Below are positions 53,131 to 61,414 of a stretch of DNA of 64,000 nucleotides, piece by piece. This stretch comes from Chloroflexi bacterium AL-N1. Lineage in GTDB: Bacteria; Chloroflexota; Chloroflexia; Chloroflexales; Roseiflexaceae. Below the pieces are notes generated by a model that did not search any database, was not told the origin of the DNA, and saw nothing but the letters and a program-made list of their open reading frames with translations. Position numbers and translations under genes: made by a program. The stretch spans positions 90,036 through 154,035 of the forward strand of contig WYDT01000017.1 in assembly GCA_013122435.1 (NCBI GenBank). Direction: 5' to 3'. Position 1 is the stretch's first letter. The number at the start of each line of letters is the position of its first letter.

Positions 53131-53160
53131 TAGTGCTCATGGGTGAGGTGTGCGTGGACC

Positions 53161-53185
53161 GTGGGGCGTGGAATACACGCCCCAC
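53161..53185. repeat. Perfect 10-bp hairpin
   Basis: GTGGGGCGTG (53161-53170) and CACGCCCCAC (53176-53185) enclose a five-base loop. No T run follows on either strand. A related GC-rich inverted sequence, GTGGGGCGCAGCGCCCAC, is near 41768. It may be a mobile hairpin element or a terminator of the minus-strand gene at 53252, since it lies 67 bases beyond that gene's stop. Confidence 0.5.
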
Positions 53186-53251
53186 AACAATAGCTTCATA
53201 GGCAGTAGAAATGTTCTACTATTCTACCCATGTAATCCGGGAAATTTTAGA

Positions 53252-54565
53252 TTATTCGTTTCGAAGAAAGCTCGTTTCTATGGAGCAGTTCTCTGAGTCA
53301 CCGGTTTGTGAACATGTTGCATTGCCCATCCCACTTAACCTAGTCGTCAATATGAGAGTTGCAATTGGCACGTCAGTTTTAGAAGCCAAATCAATATCGA
53401 ATCCTATGTCTGTACCAGGAATTGTAGCTTTGGCTGTGCCAGTGAGCTCGACAGGGGGGTCAAACCTTATTTGAACTTTTGTCTGATCATTAACGTAGTC
53501 GGTTTGGGTTCCTAAATCTTCCACGAAAAAAGATCCAGCTAAAGGAGGATCAACAGGAGTAAACCAAACTTCTCCAGTACTTGTCCCAGATGCTTCTACG
53601 CGTACATTCTCAAGTTCTGAGACCCGTCCATCTTGATAGCACCACGAACCCCTCAGCATCACAAAAACCTGAGTCGGAACGACTTCTTGTTGATCTGCAA
53701 ATTTTATGATAGGAATCCTCTCTAAATAATCTCTGGCTTCTTCAGGTATCTTAAAACCAGCCGCAATTAGATCGTTCACGCTCAGGCCACCCCACCTTCC
53801 TGTGCTGGTAAATCGATAACACTCTTTCTTATCTGGCAGTGGTGTTGGCGCGGGTGGCGTAGATGTTGGTGCAGGTGGTGCAGGTGGTGCGGGTGGTGGG
53901 TCTGACGGTGGTGCAGGTGGTGCAGGTGGTGCGGGTGGTGCAGGTGGTGCGGGTGGTAAAGGTGGTGCGGGTGGTGCAGGTGGTGCGGGTGGTAAAGGTT
54001 TTACTTCAAAGTATCCGTCCTCTTCTATCTTGAACTCATAGGTGCCTGACGCATCTGGATTACACCCATTTGGAAAGCTATTCCCCAGATTTCCTGTGAT
54101 TTTGAGATATCTTGTTCTTCCGCGATCATATGCATGACCAAGGTTTGCAGTACGACCATCAGGGTATTGTGCGTATATATATACTATATCATAGTAACCA
54201 CCTGTCTCACGTTTGTACTCTTCATCACAGTGGTAACTATCTTGAGATTCTTCTGGCTCTCCTCCAAGTGCAGTAACTTCGTTAAAGGTTGTCCCCTCTA
54301 GAAATACCTGTCTGTATATGACCCTTGGTTGATCCTCAGGATCATCTGGCCCATTGGGTATACAGAATCCTTCTGTACCGAAATTACTACAGGTGAGCGT
54401 TCCGATTACATGTTCATAGATTATCAACTCTATAGATCCTGTAGCCGTTTGGTTGACCATTGGGGCCGCGTGTGCGTCGGTTGGCGTGGTGGGCGACCAA
54501 CTGCTCGGAAGCAGTAGCGCTAAGGCCAGCACTAACAGAGCAAGCGAATGGTAGATGTGTTTCAT
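53252..54565 (-). CDS. Secreted proline-rich protein
   Basis: This 437-residue protein has a clear signal peptide (MKHIYHSLALLVLALALLLP, cleavage near AHA-AP at about 34). The N-terminal domain (about 35-190) contains four or more Cys. A P-P-A repeat linker follows at about 192-245, and then a C-terminal domain (about 250-437) with the Cys pairs KKECYRF, GSWCYQDG and CSQTGDSENCS. No family is recognised. It is probably a cell-surface or secreted two-domain protein. The promoter element at 54824-54876 lies about 260-310 bases upstream in the divergent region shared with the HTH/NB-ARC regulator. Confidence 0.75.
   Translation of the reverse strand: MKHIYHSLALLVLALALLLPSSWSPTTPTDAHAAPMVNQTATGSIELIIYEHVIGTLTCSNFGTEGFCIPNGPDDPEDQPRVIYRQVFLEGTTFNEVTALGGEPEESQDSYHCDEEYKRETGGYYDIVYIYAQYPDGRTANLGHAYDRGRTRYLKITGNLGNSFPNGCNPDASGTYEFKIEEDGYFEVKPLPPAPPAPPAPPLPPAPPAPPAPPAPPAPPSDPPPAPPAPPAPTSTPPAPTPLPDKKECYRFTSTGRWGGLSVNDLIAAGFKIPEEARDYLERIPIIKFADQQEVVPTQVFVMLRGSWCYQDGRVSELENVRVEASGTSTGEVWFTPVDPPLAGSFFVEDLGTQTDYVNDQTKVQIRFDPPVELTGTAKATIPGTDIGFDIDLASKTDVPIATLILTTRLSGMGNATCSQTGDSENCSIETSFLRNE
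53867..53996. repeat. Short tandem repeat encoding the Pro-Pro-Ala linker
   Basis: Nine-base units GGTGGTGCA/GGTGGTGCG repeat many times with occasional TCT or AAA interruptions. On the minus strand they encode (A-P-P)n. Such arrays change length by slippage, so linker length may vary between strains. Confidence 0.75.
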
Positions 54566-54912
54566 AATCAGCGATCTCCTTAAACGTGACGTGTTGTCTC
54601 GATGATGCCTTCGCGGCGTGTGGTGGGTGGCACCATGAACGCATATGTTGTTATGATGTACTCACGTTGTGTCAATACGACAGGTCTGACGGTTGGAATG
54701 TGCTTTGTGCATATTTTGCGGAACAAATACCCTCCTTTCCTGATATCAGGTGACGACCGATACTCCCTCAACATTATCTTCACCAAAAGCCGATAGATCG
54801 TTGCGACACTGTACACATGCGAGTATACTAAATGTGGTGGCGGCTTCGGTGGTACAAGTACCACAAAAGTACCACACAGCTAATACACGTACCGGTGACG
54901 AGGACACTACGT
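54566..54912. other. Divergent intergenic region, 347 bases
   Basis: It separates the secreted proline-rich gene (minus) from the HTH/NB-ARC/TPR regulator (plus). Besides the promoter/operator element at 54824-54876 and GACGAGGA before ATG 54913, nothing else can be named. The stretch 54566-54823 would be the untranslated leader of the secreted-protein mRNA. Confidence 0.45.
54824..54876 (-). promoter_or_regulatory. Compound promoter/operator, copy 2 (GTGGTACAAGTACCAC)
   Basis: TATACTAAA (54824-54832), exactly 15 bases, then GGTGGTACAAGTACCAC (54848-54864) and one more half-site GTACCAC (54869-54875). The layout is identical to 52665-52728. On the minus strand it would drive the secreted proline-rich gene. 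On the plus strand it lies 37 bases upstream of the regulator ATG and could mediate autoregulation. Confidence 0.65.
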
Positions 54913-57519
54913 ATGACAAACCAGTATTCTTTCGGTACCTGGGTGAAAGCGCTGCGAATGGCGAAGGAATGGACCCAGCGTGAATTGGCCTATCAAGTGA
55001 ACTGCTCGCTTTCCACTATTCGGAAGATCGAGATCAACGAACGTCATCCTTCCCACCAATTAGCTCAACTGCTTGCTGCAAAGTTAGATGTACCTTCAGA
55101 TAAAGTACCTGCCTTTCTAGAGGCTGCCTACTGCGCCCGCCAGTCGCCAGCCGATGCCATTCTCCTTTCTACACCACCGACCGTGCATCTGCATGACCAG
55201 CATGGCTTTCGTCCGCTAACTCCTCTGCTGGGGCGCACTACCGAGTTAACTGCTGCAATAAACCTTATTCAGCGTGCAGAAGTTTCGTTGCTTACTATTA
55301 TTGGTCCAGGAGGGGTTGGCAAAACACGGTTAGCCTATGCCCTGGCCGATCAGGTTTATCCCGTGTTTGCTCAGGGAGCGCAGGTCGTGGATCTGGCGGC
55401 AGTGGCATCGTTAGAGGAACTGTTGTGCGTAGTAATAACCCTCCTGGAGCTTCCACCCCTCGAAACACGACCATTACAGGAGCAGATTCTAACTGGTTTA
55501 CAACAGCAAGAGTTGTTATTGGTTCTGGACAACTTCGATCATGTGCCGGAAGCCATGTCATTTGTCCGTCAGATCCTGTCCAGAGCACCCCATGTGACGC
55601 TCTTGCTTACGAGTCGGGTACCATTGCAGATCGATGGAGAGCATGAGTTTCGATTAGCACCACTGATGGTTCCTGAGAAAACTGATCGCATATCACTGGC
55701 ACAACTTAGCACCAATCCGGCAGTTATGCTGCTTGTGACACGAGCACAGGCACTACTGCCAGACTTTCAACTGACTACAGCAAATGCCCGAGCGATTGTC
55801 ACGATCTGTCGACAAGTGGATGGTCTTCCCTTGGGACTCGAACTGGCGGCAACTCAGTTGCGGGTGTGGAGCCCTGCAGACCTGGCTGCTCGACTGACAC
55901 ATGATCTCACAATGCTGACCCACACCTCTCGGAGTGCTTCGCCACGCCAACATTCTTTACACGCAACAGTACTGTGGAGCTATCGACTCCTCTCACCAGA
56001 AGTGCAGCACATTTTGCGCGGGATGAGTATCCTGGTTGGTGGTGCCACACCGGACGTCATTGCTGCAATTTGTCTCTCAGCAGAAGTTGAGCACAAAACA
56101 GGTGTGGTAGCACAAGGTCTCAACACATTGCTTGATTATAGTTTGGTGGTTGCCCAGGATCTTCCCTGCGATGAACACCGCTTTACATTGTTAGAGACCA
56201 TTCGTGCGGTAGTGCGTGAGGAGCTACACACGACCGGAGATGAGACCTTACTGAGACATCAGCACGCGGCGTATTTTGCTGATTGGGCCGAACGCCATGG
56301 AGATAATCTGGCAGCAGCACAGCAATTGGAGTCGCTCCAACAGTTTGATCTCGAACTTGGTAACCTACGTACCGCACTAACATGGTGTTATGATCATCAG
56401 CAGGTTCTCTTGCTGGCACGCCTCTGCATCGCATTGTGGCGCTACTGGTACATCCGGGGGTTATGGGATGAAGGGTTGACCTGGCATCGACGGACCTTAG
56501 CGCTGCCAAACGAATTGTCATTGGCACTACAGGCGGCTCTCCTCAGCGGTGCCAGTGGATTTAGTTTAATCTACAGCGATTATACACAGGCCACCGCATG
56601 GTTGGACGACGCGATCTCCCACTATCGTACAGTGTATGACGCACTGGGTTTAGCACGTGCGTTTAATCGCTATGGTTTAGTCCGATGGCAACAGGGTCAA
56701 TTGATCGAGGCTCGTCATCTCTTAGAAGAGGGCCTGTCTTACTGTCATCAGGTTGATGCCCCGCGGGATACCGCCAATATTCTGGCCAACTTAGGATGCG
56801 TCGCTGACGAACAAGGTTATCACGATCAGGCAATGGCTTTTCATCAGGCAAGTTTACAGATACGACGTCGTTTAGGTGATATCCATGGGATAATCACGGA
56901 TTTGCTTAATCTTGGCAAGACAGCTTTAAGCCAGGGCGATCACCATACTGCACAACAATATCTTGATGAAGGTTTAAGCTGTGCACGTGAATTAAACTAT
57001 CATCAGGAAGAAGCTCTTTTTCTGATCAATCTTGGCCATAATGCTTGTTATCAGAGACACCTTGCAGATGCTCAGGCGCACCTCAACGAGGGTTTAGCAC
57101 TGACTCAACGCTTTGGGGATCGTTTGAATGCAGCGCATGCGCTGAATAATCTAGGGTTGATAGCACTTTTTCGGTATGAGATTGATGTGGCTATGGATCT
57201 GTTCAACCAAAGTATGCACCAATTTGCTGCTATGGATGCATGGGTTCACATCCCTGGAGCGCTTGAGCGTCTGGCGTATGCCTACCTAGAGCGAGGTCAT
57301 TATCAGCGTAGTAGTATGTTGCTCAACAGTGCATATCAAATGCGAGAGCAAGATGGTATTAAACAGACACCAGTCGAAATGCCACTGTATGAACAAGCCT
57401 GGGAACAACTCCATACGCATGGCTTTATACGAAATCATCTGACCGAATACGAGGTAGGTCAAGTGCGTGCGTGGCTTGCAGGTAGGGTGCAGGAGCGGTT
57501 GGATAGGTTTGTAGGGTAG
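54913..57519 (+). CDS. XRE-HTH / NB-ARC / TPR regulator
   Basis: This 868-residue STAND-type signalling protein has an N-terminal XRE helix-turn-helix (about 5-62: VKALRMAKEWTQRELAYQVNCSLSTIRKIEI) for DNA binding. The NB-ARC-like ATPase has Walker A GPGGVGKT at 131-138, Walker B LLLVLDNFDHV, TLLLTSRVPL and the DGLPLGLELAA motif. The C-terminal half (about 480-850) is a TPR array (ALAHNLGxxALxxGD-type units) for ligand or partner binding. ATG 54913 follows GACGAGGA. The longer upstream frame runs through the operator and is rejected. The architecture suggests a switch in which ligand binding to the TPRs triggers ATP-dependent oligomerisation. It is the best candidate for binding the GTGGTACAAGTACCAC sites. 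Confidence 0.88.
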   Translation: MTNQYSFGTWVKALRMAKEWTQRELAYQVNCSLSTIRKIEINERHPSHQLAQLLAAKLDVPSDKVPAFLEAAYCARQSPADAILLSTPPTVHLHDQHGFRPLTPLLGRTTELTAAINLIQRAEVSLLTIIGPGGVGKTRLAYALADQVYPVFAQGAQVVDLAAVASLEELLCVVITLLELPPLETRPLQEQILTGLQQQELLLVLDNFDHVPEAMSFVRQILSRAPHVTLLLTSRVPLQIDGEHEFRLAPLMVPEKTDRISLAQLSTNPAVMLLVTRAQALLPDFQLTTANARAIVTICRQVDGLPLGLELAATQLRVWSPADLAARLTHDLTMLTHTSRSASPRQHSLHATVLWSYRLLSPEVQHILRGMSILVGGATPDVIAAICLSAEVEHKTGVVAQGLNTLLDYSLVVAQDLPCDEHRFTLLETIRAVVREELHTTGDETLLRHQHAAYFADWAERHGDNLAAAQQLESLQQFDLELGNLRTALTWCYDHQQVLLLARLCIALWRYWYIRGLWDEGLTWHRRTLALPNELSLALQAALLSGASGFSLIYSDYTQATAWLDDAISHYRTVYDALGLARAFNRYGLVRWQQGQLIEARHLLEEGLSYCHQVDAPRDTANILANLGCVADEQGYHDQAMAFHQASLQIRRRLGDIHGIITDLLNLGKTALSQGDHHTAQQYLDEGLSCARELNYHQEEALFLINLGHNACYQRHLADAQAHLNEGLALTQRFGDRLNAAHALNNLGLIALFRYEIDVAMDLFNQSMHQFAAMDAWVHIPGALERLAYAYLERGHYQRSSMLLNSAYQMREQDGIKQTPVEMPLYEQAWEQLHTHGFIRNHLTEYEVGQVRAWLAGRVQERLDRFVG

Positions 57520-57597
57520 TGGATGCAACCGCGAGTAGATAAAGACACAGGTATCTTGTGGTGACAGAAGATGGATTTTTCTGATAATCTCAATAAT

Positions 57598-57987
57598 TCA
57601 CACCGATCTTGGTGCTTCCTGAACTCGTTGCAGAATATACTGCCATTCATCTCGCGTCATTGATGTCATAATGTATTGCGTGATTGGAAGGCGTAACCAC
57701 CAACGCCCCAGCGGTGTTCTATACCGTTCTAACATCACAATCTCTTCGTATAGCCACGCTTCGTCGAACATTCCCCATTCTCCTGCAACTTGATACAGAT
57801 TCTGATATACCGCTGGTGCAACCTCGTAGCGATAGATATTGGTTAGCTCCTCCACCGTATATCCAGAGGCGAGACACTCTTTTACAATCCCATCTAAGTC
57901 AACGTCTGTCAGCTCATTATCTAACCATAGGTCTGACAGCGCTTTCCAGACGGGTTGTCTTTTAGCGATCTCTTGGTCAGTCAGCAT
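57598..57987 (-). CDS. DUF7079-like hypothetical protein
   Basis: This 129-residue soluble helical protein contains RQPVWKALSDLWLDNELTDVDLDGIVKECLASGYTVEELTNIYRYEVAPAVYQNL and VAGEWGMFDEAWL. It fits a family of small unknown proteins (DUF7079, from memory). It follows the anti-sigma gene by nine bases on the same strand, so it may belong to the sigma/anti-sigma unit. Confidence 0.6.
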   Translation of the reverse strand: MLTDQEIAKRQPVWKALSDLWLDNELTDVDLDGIVKECLASGYTVEELTNIYRYEVAPAVYQNLYQVAGEWGMFDEAWLYEEIVMLERYRTPLGRWWLRLPITQYIMTSMTRDEWQYILQRVQEAPRSV

Positions 57988-57996
57988 ACTGTAAAC

Positions 57997-58767
57997 TCAC
58001 ACAGAAAGTGGCCCACCAATGACAGGCGGATTCGTCGGATTGGTGCTTCCATCAACTGCTTCAACCGTGACAATGACGACACTAAAGTCATCAATAGGTG
58101 TGGCGTTATCAACAACGAGCCACCCATTTCCGGCCTCATTGACGCGAAAGGTGCCAGGACTCTCGAATTGACCACCTTGTTCCAACCAGACCTGGTATGT
58201 TTGATCTTCTGGGAGTTGTGGTAGTCCCTGCACAACCAGGCATCCCAGTTGCTGATCGGGTGCAAAGAGAAAGGCGCCAGTTGCATCAGGAGTTTCGCTC
58301 ATTAATGGATACTGTTGTACTCCAGGGGCATTCATTGCGGTAACCATCTTGCCCCAGGTGGTCTGGAAGCGTGCCAGATCGACCTGTTGTTGCTGCTGTA
58401 GATTCACATTCCATACAACTAACCCGATAATGACTAAGAAATTGACCGCAAGGGCCAGACTTTGCCAGAGAGGCATTCCTGCATGTTGTTTACGTTCTTG
58501 TCGAGGTGTTGGCAGCAGTTTGCCCTGAACCTCCGCGTCGAGGCGATTGAGCAGGCGATTTCGCAGATCTGGTGTGGGGGTGGCCGATGGTGCTGCAAGC
58601 GGCAACACTTGAGCAACCGTCTGATAGGAATCAACAACAGAACGATATTCAGGGTGTGTGGCAAGCAATTGTTCCACTTGACGTGTCGTCTCTGGATCTG
58701 CTTCACCAAGTGCGTAGGCAGCTAACAGTGCTGCGTGTTCGTCTGAAAGATTGGATGGCGTATTCAT
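57997..58767 (-). CDS. RskA-like anti-sigma factor
   Basis: This 256-residue membrane-anchored anti-sigma factor has an N-terminal cytosolic part (HAALLAAYALGEADPETTRQVEQLL) that is an anti-sigma domain without the zinc HxxxCxxC motif. One membrane helix lies at about residues 100-121. The outer part has RskA features (FQTTWGKMVTAMNAPG, PQLPEDQTYQVWLEQGG and GWLVVDNATPIDDFSVVIVTVEAVDGS). It is expected to bind and hold the ECF sigma factor encoded immediately upstream (90-base gap) until released by proteolysis. Confidence 0.9.
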   Translation of the reverse strand: MNTPSNLSDEHAALLAAYALGEADPETTRQVEQLLATHPEYRSVVDSYQTVAQVLPLAAPSATPTPDLRNRLLNRLDAEVQGKLLPTPRQERKQHAGMPLWQSLALAVNFLVIIGLVVWNVNLQQQQQVDLARFQTTWGKMVTAMNAPGVQQYPLMSETPDATGAFLFAPDQQLGCLVVQGLPQLPEDQTYQVWLEQGGQFESPGTFRVNEAGNGWLVVDNATPIDDFSVVIVTVEAVDGSTNPTNPPVIGGPLSV

Positions 58768-58857
58768 GGTCGTACTGTTATCTCATATTGGGTAGTTAAG
58801 AATGAAATCTTGGACTACCGTATATTATTTTGTTTATCGTATCGTGTTAGGTCATTG

Positions 58858-59463
58858 TTACTTTTCATCGCCAGGGCCAGGAATTAACATTGATCGTAGT
58901 TTGTCCATTGCCAGTCGTAGACGTGTATTAATAGTGCCAAGCGGTGTGCTCAGTTTGTCAGCAACTTCCTTGCGTGACAGACCACCAAAGTAGAGCATCT
59001 CGACCGCCTCACGTTGATTGTGTGGCAAGGTATCAAGTGCATCCCGTATCTGTGATTGTGTGAGTACCACATCCATTGATTGGGCACTTGCAAGCATGTC
59101 CTGGGGGGCGTACTCCCAGTTTGTTTCGCGTTTACGGTTTTGGTGGCGACGACTGCGTAGTTCGTCAATCGAGCGATTGTGCGTTATACGTAAGAGCCAT
59201 GTGAGGACACTCGCACGCTGTGGGTTGTACGAAGCGGCATTGCGCCAGCACCCGAGAAAGACATCCTGCGTGATCTCTTCGGCCACATTGCGATCACCAA
59301 CCATTCGTAGTGCAACGCTCAACACATAGTTGCCGTACCGATCATAGAGGGCCGCAATCGCAACCGTCGGCTGTTCAGCAACCAATGCCATCAGTTGTTG
59401 ATCGTTCATTGAGTCCGTGTTCAGACTACTGATTGTGTTGGTTTCGCTCACTGTTTTCCGCAT
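58858..59463 (-). CDS. ECF sigma factor
   Basis: This RNA polymerase sigma-70 factor of the extracytoplasmic function class has about 201 residues from the chosen start. Region 2: AALYDRYGNYVLSVALRMVGDRNVAEEITQDVFLGCW, then TWLLRITHNRSIDELRSRRHQ. Region 4: LDTLPHNQREAVEMLYFGGLSRKEVADKLSTPLGTINTRLRLAMDKLR. It pairs with the RskA-like anti-sigma gene downstream, as in SigK-RskA systems. The start is uncertain: ATG 59463 is taken, while in-frame starts exist from 59571 to 59412, none with a good ribosome binding site. Confidence 0.9.
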   Translation of the reverse strand: MRKTVSETNTISSLNTDSMNDQQLMALVAEQPTVAIAALYDRYGNYVLSVALRMVGDRNVAEEITQDVFLGCWRNAASYNPQRASVLTWLLRITHNRSIDELRSRRHQNRKRETNWEYAPQDMLASAQSMDVVLTQSQIRDALDTLPHNQREAVEMLYFGGLSRKEVADKLSTPLGTINTRLRLAMDKLRSMLIPGPGDEK

Positions 59464-59983
59464 ATACCGTTGTGTTTGAGATGATACCATGCTAGCACAC
59501 ACCGTAGATAATGCAATTTGTTTCGTTGAGTTCATCATAGCGATACTCGTCATCTGGTGTAGGATATTCAATTTTGCATAGAGATATTCGGAGTGGTTGG
59601 GGAAAATGAATCTATGTGGATGCCGCTTATTTAGAATATTGCTATCCGAATCGGTGTAAAAACTGATGCCTGCGAGAGCCGTGGGTGAGTTGTTATGATT
59701 ATTGGATGCTCCTATTGATACAATCTCTCCAAAGCTCTAGCATACGCTATATCTTAATCATTTACACTTGTTACTCGATCTCGTTGCGCCATATATCCAT
59801 TATTCTATAGTACTCCAATGCGTGAGGACTAAAGAACCTTTTCCATGTGCCATTTTGCTATGCTATGTTATGGTCCCAGGTTATTCTTCTACATATCGGT
59901 CCATTATCGCTGACTAATTTAAGAAATATTTATACAACGGTTAGGATACACAGCCAATTGAATATTCATAGGAGTATTGAGTA
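59464..59983. other. Intergenic region between sigma factor and cold-shock gene
   Basis: About 410-520 bases depending on the sigma start. It is AT-rich. AGGAG lies nine bases before ATG 59984. No other gene or convincing promoter was recognised, although divergent promoters must be here. Confidence 0.4.
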
Positions 59984-60565
59984 ATGACCATACAACGTCG
60001 CGGGACAATCACTACCTGGAAAGACGATAAAGGTTTTGGGTTCATCACGCCCAACGACGGAAAAACCCCCATCTTTTTTCATGTCAGTGATCTTGTGTAT
60101 CGGCACACACGTCCATCAACAAATATGACAGTTCTTTATACCTTGATTCATGATGTGCAACACCGTCCTCGTGCTATCAATGTTCGTTTTGTCAATGTAT
60201 CCGGATCACAAACAGTGATCACCCTATGCATTGTCAGTATCTTTTTTCTCTTACTCGTCTTTGCTACACGTATTAATCTCATAACATCATACATACTGAT
60301 GTTATATATGTTCAGCAGTGGCATCACATATGGCCTGTATGCGTTGGATAAAGCAAGCGCGATCCAAAAGGAATGGAGGATTCCCGAAAACACTCTCCAT
60401 TTTTTGGTGTTAGTAGGTGGTTGGCCTGGTGCACTCATCGCTCAAGAATATTATCGTCACAAAACCGTAAAAGAGTCTTATCAAGCACAGTTCTGGAAGA
60501 TGATCGTTGGTAATTTGGCTTTCCTTATCGGATACATTTGTCTCCAGATCTTCTCGAACACGTAA
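59984..60565 (+). CDS. Cold-shock domain / DUF1294 membrane protein
   Basis: This 193-residue two-part protein has residues 4-68 as a cold-shock (nucleic-acid-binding) domain: RRGTITTWKDDKGFGFITPNDGKTPIFFHVSDL, with the RNP1-like KGFGFI and RNP2-like FFHV. Residues 75-190 are a DUF1294 membrane domain with about four helices, including YGLYALDKASAIQKEWRIPE and VGGWPGALIAQEYYRHKT (the diagnostic W-P-G-A block). The fusion is common in bacteria. It may couple nucleic-acid binding to the membrane. The role is unknown. Confidence 0.88.
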   Translation: MTIQRRGTITTWKDDKGFGFITPNDGKTPIFFHVSDLVYRHTRPSTNMTVLYTLIHDVQHRPRAINVRFVNVSGSQTVITLCIVSIFFLLLVFATRINLITSYILMLYMFSSGITYGLYALDKASAIQKEWRIPENTLHFLVLVGGWPGALIAQEYYRHKTVKESYQAQFWKMIVGNLAFLIGYICLQIFSNT

Positions 60566-60630
60566 AACAATGTATGCTCATTGGATATTGGGTATACCGT
60601 ATTGAGTATAAGTCAGTACGTTTATTGTGC

Positions 60631-61356
60631 TCAACATGCATATGCAGTCTGACTATAATTATTGCCCTGTAGCATGGCTGGAAATTCACACTGTTCACCG
60701 CGCAACATTACACTGACCGCCTGACCACTCTCTAATTGTCGTGCTGTGATGTTGGAAGTGGTCACGATCTGCCTTTGCACTGGTACACATACCGCCATTG
60801 GCCCATCATCGTCCTGTGTGATTGGTCCGTGATAGAGGCCCAATGGCGCGCTTGCCGCACCAATGGCCTGTTCTTCGAGAAGTTCGTAAAGGGTATCCAG
60901 GCTATTGGCAACATAATCAGGCAATTGATGGGCCTTGATGTGATGAGTGATACTTATGATTGGCTGCACGCTGAGAGATTTCACACATATTTCGAGTGCT
61001 ACCGTTGCAGCCTCTTGTTGTAGTTGCGATACCAAGTCATGAACGATACGTCGGGATTGCTCCATGCGTTTTTCTTGCGCTTGCCAATAGTCGTGCACCA
61101 GCGTTTCGGTGTCCGCTGGTGTCGCCGCAAGTACTCGCCGAATAGTAGCAAGCGGCATGTCCATCTGGCGCATCATCCGAATAAGGTGTGCTAACAGCAA
61201 CTGATCGTTGTGGTAGTAGCGATACCCTGATTCGGGGTCAACATAGCGTGGTGGCAGTATCTCAAGCTGCTCATAGAGCCGCAACGCTTTGATCGAGAGT
61301 TGCGTAGCACGGACAAACTGTCCAATCGAGAGCATTCCTTGACGTTGATCGTTCAT
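60631..61356 (-). CDS. MerR-family regulator with shortened effector domain
   Basis: This protein of about 241 residues has an N-terminal MerR winged helix: LSIGQFVRATQLSIKALRLYEQLEILPPRYVDPESGYRYYHNDQL. A dimerisation helix (to about 120) and the start of a GyrI-like domain follow (LGLYHGPITQDDDGPMAVCVPV). The domain stops early at TAYAC and lacks the last ~50 residues, including the W...REVY part seen in the MerR at 34475. It may be a truncated or altered sensor. ATG 61356 lies six bases after a TATAAT, with no ribosome binding site, so the mRNA may be leaderless. Confidence 0.8.
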   Translation of the reverse strand: MNDQRQGMLSIGQFVRATQLSIKALRLYEQLEILPPRYVDPESGYRYYHNDQLLLAHLIRMMRQMDMPLATIRRVLAATPADTETLVHDYWQAQEKRMEQSRRIVHDLVSQLQQEAATVALEICVKSLSVQPIISITHHIKAHQLPDYVANSLDTLYELLEEQAIGAASAPLGLYHGPITQDDDGPMAVCVPVQRQIVTTSNITARQLESGQAVSVMLRGEQCEFPAMLQGNNYSQTAYAC

Positions 61357-61393
61357 AGCGTCATTATAAGCTCTGCCCAAAGGGACGAGTCAA
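61357..61393 (-). promoter_or_regulatory. MerR-type promoter with 19-bp spacer and operator
   Basis: On the minus strand TTGACT (61393-61388) and TATAAT (61368-61363) are separated by 19 bases, the long spacing typical of MerR-activated promoters. The spacer contains the inverted repeat CTC-GT-CCC-TTT-GGG-CA-GAG (61389-61371). The ATG begins six bases after the -10, where transcription should start. Confidence 0.65.
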
Positions 61394-61414
61394 GTAGCAT
61401 TTTTGTTGAACTTA

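Larger units (their letters stand above)
52361..53251. other. Intergenic region, 891 bases
   Basis: No gene is supported. The part nearest the peptidoglycan-binding gene (52361-52660) would be a long 5' leader if transcription starts at the element at 52665-52728. The middle (52560-52690) is very AT-rich. The right part holds the second dispersed repeat (53049-53130) and a perfect hairpin (53161-53185). Confidence 0.45.

Noticed and set aside
53867..53996. CRISPR array
   Set aside because: The nine-base repeats are contiguous, in frame and code for a Pro/Ala linker. There are no spacers and no cas genes.
54832..54912. Longer N-terminus of the XRE/NB-ARC regulator starting at 54832
   Set aside because: These codons run through the palindromic operator, and GACGAGGA before ATG 54913 gives a start right before the HTH domain.
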